Origin: Glandiceps talaboti | Lineage: Eukaryota > Hemichordata > Enteropneusta > Spengelidae | Assembly: GCF_964340395.1 (NCBI RefSeq) | Contig: NC_135561.1 | Coordinates: 15,395,461 to 15,459,460, forward strand | Reading direction: 5' to 3' | Length of the DNA: 64,000 nt | Shown here: in pieces, positions 63,598-64,000 of the stretch | Layout of the letters: each line of letters starts with the position of its first letter | Position numbering within the stretch: position 1 is the first letter of the stretch | Position numbers and translations under genes: made by a program | Notes under the pieces: generated by a model | Database searches by the model: none | What the model was told of the DNA's origin: nothing | Seen by the model: the letters and a program-made list of their open reading frames with translations, nothing else

Positions 63598-64000
63598 CAT
63601 ACATACATACACACACATACATACACACACACACTCACATACATAATAAATATATACTGTCATACTTATAATAATCTTACCTATTGCTAGTTTTACACAG
63701 AGTGTAAAAGAAATTCTTCTATCGTCACATCTCATTAGCATATATGTCAAATGAGTCGTCTCAAGAACAAGACACGTGTCTTTACCATTAAAGCCACCAT
63801 TTCCTTCGACTGTCTTGTTTTGTTGCCATCCAGTTTTATTATCTGCCGATTTGATGTCTATAAGGTCAGAGACGTCCGTCAAATTTGTAATTCTGTGTAT
63901 CTGTATTATCTTCCCAACTCCAAGGCTCCAGATATGATTGACATAGTACATGAAGTGTTCCATTTGTTTGCCTGGTTGAGTGCAAGGGAAATAAGAATTG
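49313..64000 (-). CDS. GRL101/RXFP-like LDLa-LRR GPCR with kinase-like C-terminal exons; 5' end beyond window
   Basis: Exons on the minus strand: 64000(partial)-63681, 61740-61621, 61341-61228, 60608-60492, 59385-59110, 58700-58584, 58238-58116, 57289-57184, 56225-56157, 55563-55492, 55201-55130, 54809-54738, 54570-54499, 53586-52544, 50765-50536 and 49453-49313 (stop TAA). Every junction agrees in phase: LDLa exons are all 1-1 modules, LRR exons are phase-2 units of 69-72 bases. Order is C-type-lectin-like segment, seven LDLa, LRR N-cap, five LRR exons, 7TM, kinase-like tail. Multiple LDLa modules before LRRs and a rhodopsin-type 7TM is the GRL101 arrangement first known from the snail Lymnaea; relaxin receptors have one LDLa. 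The ligand is unknown. The membership of the last two exons is inferred from strand, order and phase. Confidence 0.85.
49617..49810. repeat. Inverted repeat, 34-nt arms with 3 mismatches
   Basis: An arm starting GTTATTTGCCAAATAC (49617-49650) pairs with 49777-49810. The loop holds TATCAGATACTGAAAT, also found (as TATCGGATACTGAAAT) near 47830, so this is probably a foldback element. It lies in the intron between the two kinase-like exons. Confidence 0.75.
50536..50765 (-). CDS. Kinase-like exon 1: hinge to catalytic loop, degenerate
   Basis: Acceptor TTTTCCATAG and donor GAG|GTAAGT bound a 230-base exon. It reads FLFIEDMSN, then [32 protein letters not shown] and [15 protein letters not shown]. 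This follows the hinge, alpha-D, alpha-E and catalytic-loop order of tyrosine-kinase-like domains. The HRD motif is HGC and the loop asparagine is missing (CEKSVL for AARNVL), so it should be catalytically inactive. Its incoming phase fits the 7TM exon donor at 52544 (ATA G| plus CT). Confidence 0.78.
50770..52080 (-). repeat. Repeat array with octamer-bearing monomers in the intron before the kinase-like exons
   Basis: Degenerate monomers of roughly 100-150 bp contain TTAATTATGCAAATTACT and GAAGCTTG...CTCAAGATATAG blocks. Exact ATGCAAAT octamers are at 51124, 51223, 51513, 51619 and 51766. It ends near 52050 in CACAGACACAGACACAGACTC, corresponding to the TCTGTCTG start of the related element at 18104. 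Noncoding. Confidence 0.72.
52544..53586 (-). CDS. 7TM exon of the GRL101/RXFP-like receptor
   Basis: One exon holds the LRR-to-membrane linker ([29 protein letters not shown]) and all seven helices. Landmarks are [17 protein letters not shown] (TM1), [13 protein letters not shown] (TM2), [11 protein letters not shown] (TM3 end, DRF in place of DRY), the [10 protein letters not shown] loop into TM5, DFCCWVPI (TM6) and [10 protein letters not shown] (TM7 NPxxY). The [14 protein letters not shown] linker and PGWEFS are characteristic of type C LGRs such as relaxin receptors. The exon ends ATA G|GTAATG after a short Ser-rich tail. Reading through the donor would stop 33 codons later. Confidence 0.95.
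53764..53792. repeat. (GT)n microsatellite
   Basis: A short GT tract in the intron between the last LRR exon and the 7TM exon. Confidence 0.9.
54499..57289 (-). CDS. LRR N-cap and five LRR exons of the receptor
   Basis: Exon 57184-57289 encodes the Cys-rich N-cap ([16 protein letters not shown]). Exons 56157-56225 (69 bases), then 55492-55563, 55130-55201, 54738-54809 and 54499-54570 (72 bases each) encode one repeat each: for example [39 protein letters not shown] and [10 protein letters not shown]. All are phase 2 at both ends, the one-repeat-per-exon pattern of LGR genes. The last joins the 7TM exon as [13 protein letters not shown]. The first LRR exon is the most degenerate. Confidence 0.93.
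56043..56112. repeat. (CA)n microsatellite
   Basis: CA units with a central CGCGCG interruption, in the receptor intron between exons 55563 and 56157. Confidence 0.95.
58116..61740 (-). CDS. Seven LDLa modules of the receptor (six exons)
   Basis: Exons 61621-61740, 61228-61341, 60492-60608, 58584-58700 and 58116-58238 encode one LDL-receptor class A module each; 59110-59385 encodes two. Each has the six cysteines, and the acidic Ca-binding cluster is best kept in [32 protein letters not shown] and [16 protein letters not shown]. The second module of the double exon ([13 protein letters not shown] ...) has lost the normal SDE signature (YGYQVGC), so its calcium site is probably defective. All exons are phase 1-1, so modules can be gained or skipped without shifting frame. 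Confidence 0.94.
62505..62975. repeat. (ACAA)n then (CATA)n/(CCTA)n microsatellites
   Basis: About 90 bp of ACAA units is followed by roughly 360 bp of mostly CATA units, with a twice-repeated CAGATACCCCTTCATAC-type interruption near 62851 and 62911. It lies in the receptor intron between exons 63681 and 61740. Confidence 0.95.
62985..63440 (+). pseudogene. Penelope-like element relic: GIY-YIG endonuclease end and downstream tail
   Basis: The plus-strand frame to 63198 reads [15 protein letters not shown], then [29 protein letters not shown]. This matches the C-terminal half of the GIY-YIG domain of Penelope-like retroelements (NYPVxxHFN, H...D, E..WI..LGT..P.GLN). Further on, near 63390-63415, GAAAAAGAATATTTATTCGA followed by AACGTCGG resembles the short stem with CGAAACGTCG typical of the untranslated ends of such elements. 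The rest of the element is absent. It lies antisense in a receptor intron. Confidence 0.68.
63510..63645. repeat. (CATA)n microsatellite
   Basis: CATA units with a CACACA interruption, in the same receptor intron, just below exon 63681. Confidence 0.95.
63681..64000 (-). CDS. C-type-lectin-like segment of the receptor, exon cut by window edge
   Basis: The frame is open from the window end to a donor ATA G|GTAAGA at 63681 and is in phase with the first LDLa exon. It includes a Cys near the start (YFPCTQPGK), then [20 protein letters not shown] and [14 protein letters not shown]. The late pattern W ... DTCLVLE ... C ... FTLC resembles the second half of a C-type lectin domain (W ... (E/D)C(V/L) ... 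C ... F.C). Calcium-binding EPN/QPD and WND motifs are not seen, so sugar binding is doubtful. The domain call is tentative; the exon itself is well supported. Confidence 0.6.

Overview
This window is nuclear DNA of an animal, probably a marine bilaterian invertebrate. It is AT-rich, its genes are split by GT-AG introns, and repeats occupy much of the space between exons. The gene families (a BMP/TGF-beta ligand, a DBH-like copper monooxygenase, a GRL101/relaxin-receptor-like GPCR) and the mobile elements (chromodomain Ty3/Gypsy, Penelope-like, tRNA-derived SINE, several MITEs) fit a mollusc, brachiopod, hemichordate, echinoderm or amphioxus. I cannot narrow it further from sequence alone. All exon models were built by hand from reading frame, splice signals and phase agreement; no transcript data were available.

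Layout. 1-6360: 3' part of a Ty3/Gypsy retrotransposon (protease, RT, RNase H, integrase with chromodomain, an extra membrane-protein ORF, polypurine tract, 3' LTR), broken by frame disruptions in integrase and in the third ORF. 6872-8540 (+): last two exons of a TGF-beta-family ligand, separated by an intron filled with a GGAT-type minisatellite. 8541-34184: no gene recognised. It holds a roughly 4-5 kb tandem duplication (about 10490-14640 and 14660-19630) with a more diverged third copy (about 24160-26640), four MITE or foldback elements, a SINE and a LINE relic. 34185-45397 (-): a complete 12-exon MOXD1-like monooxygenase of 617 residues, including a last exon too short to stand out as an ORF. 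49313-64000 (-): a large receptor gene whose 5' end lies beyond the window. It encodes a C-type-lectin-like segment, seven LDLa modules, an LRR N-cap, five LRR exons, a 7TM exon, and then two further phase-compatible exons that read as a degenerate protein-kinase C-lobe.

The most unusual item is the 3' end of the receptor gene: a GRL101-like GPCR apparently fused to a pseudokinase-like tail. The two kinase-like exons (50536-50765 and 49313-49453) lie downstream on the same strand, join in phase to the 7TM exon, and end in a stop codon overlapped by AATAAA. HRD and DFG are both replaced. Further points are a TGF-beta ligand lacking the interchain-disulfide cysteine, a monooxygenase splice donor built from the first unit of a tetranucleotide microsatellite, and a repeat family whose tandem monomers carry POU octamers.
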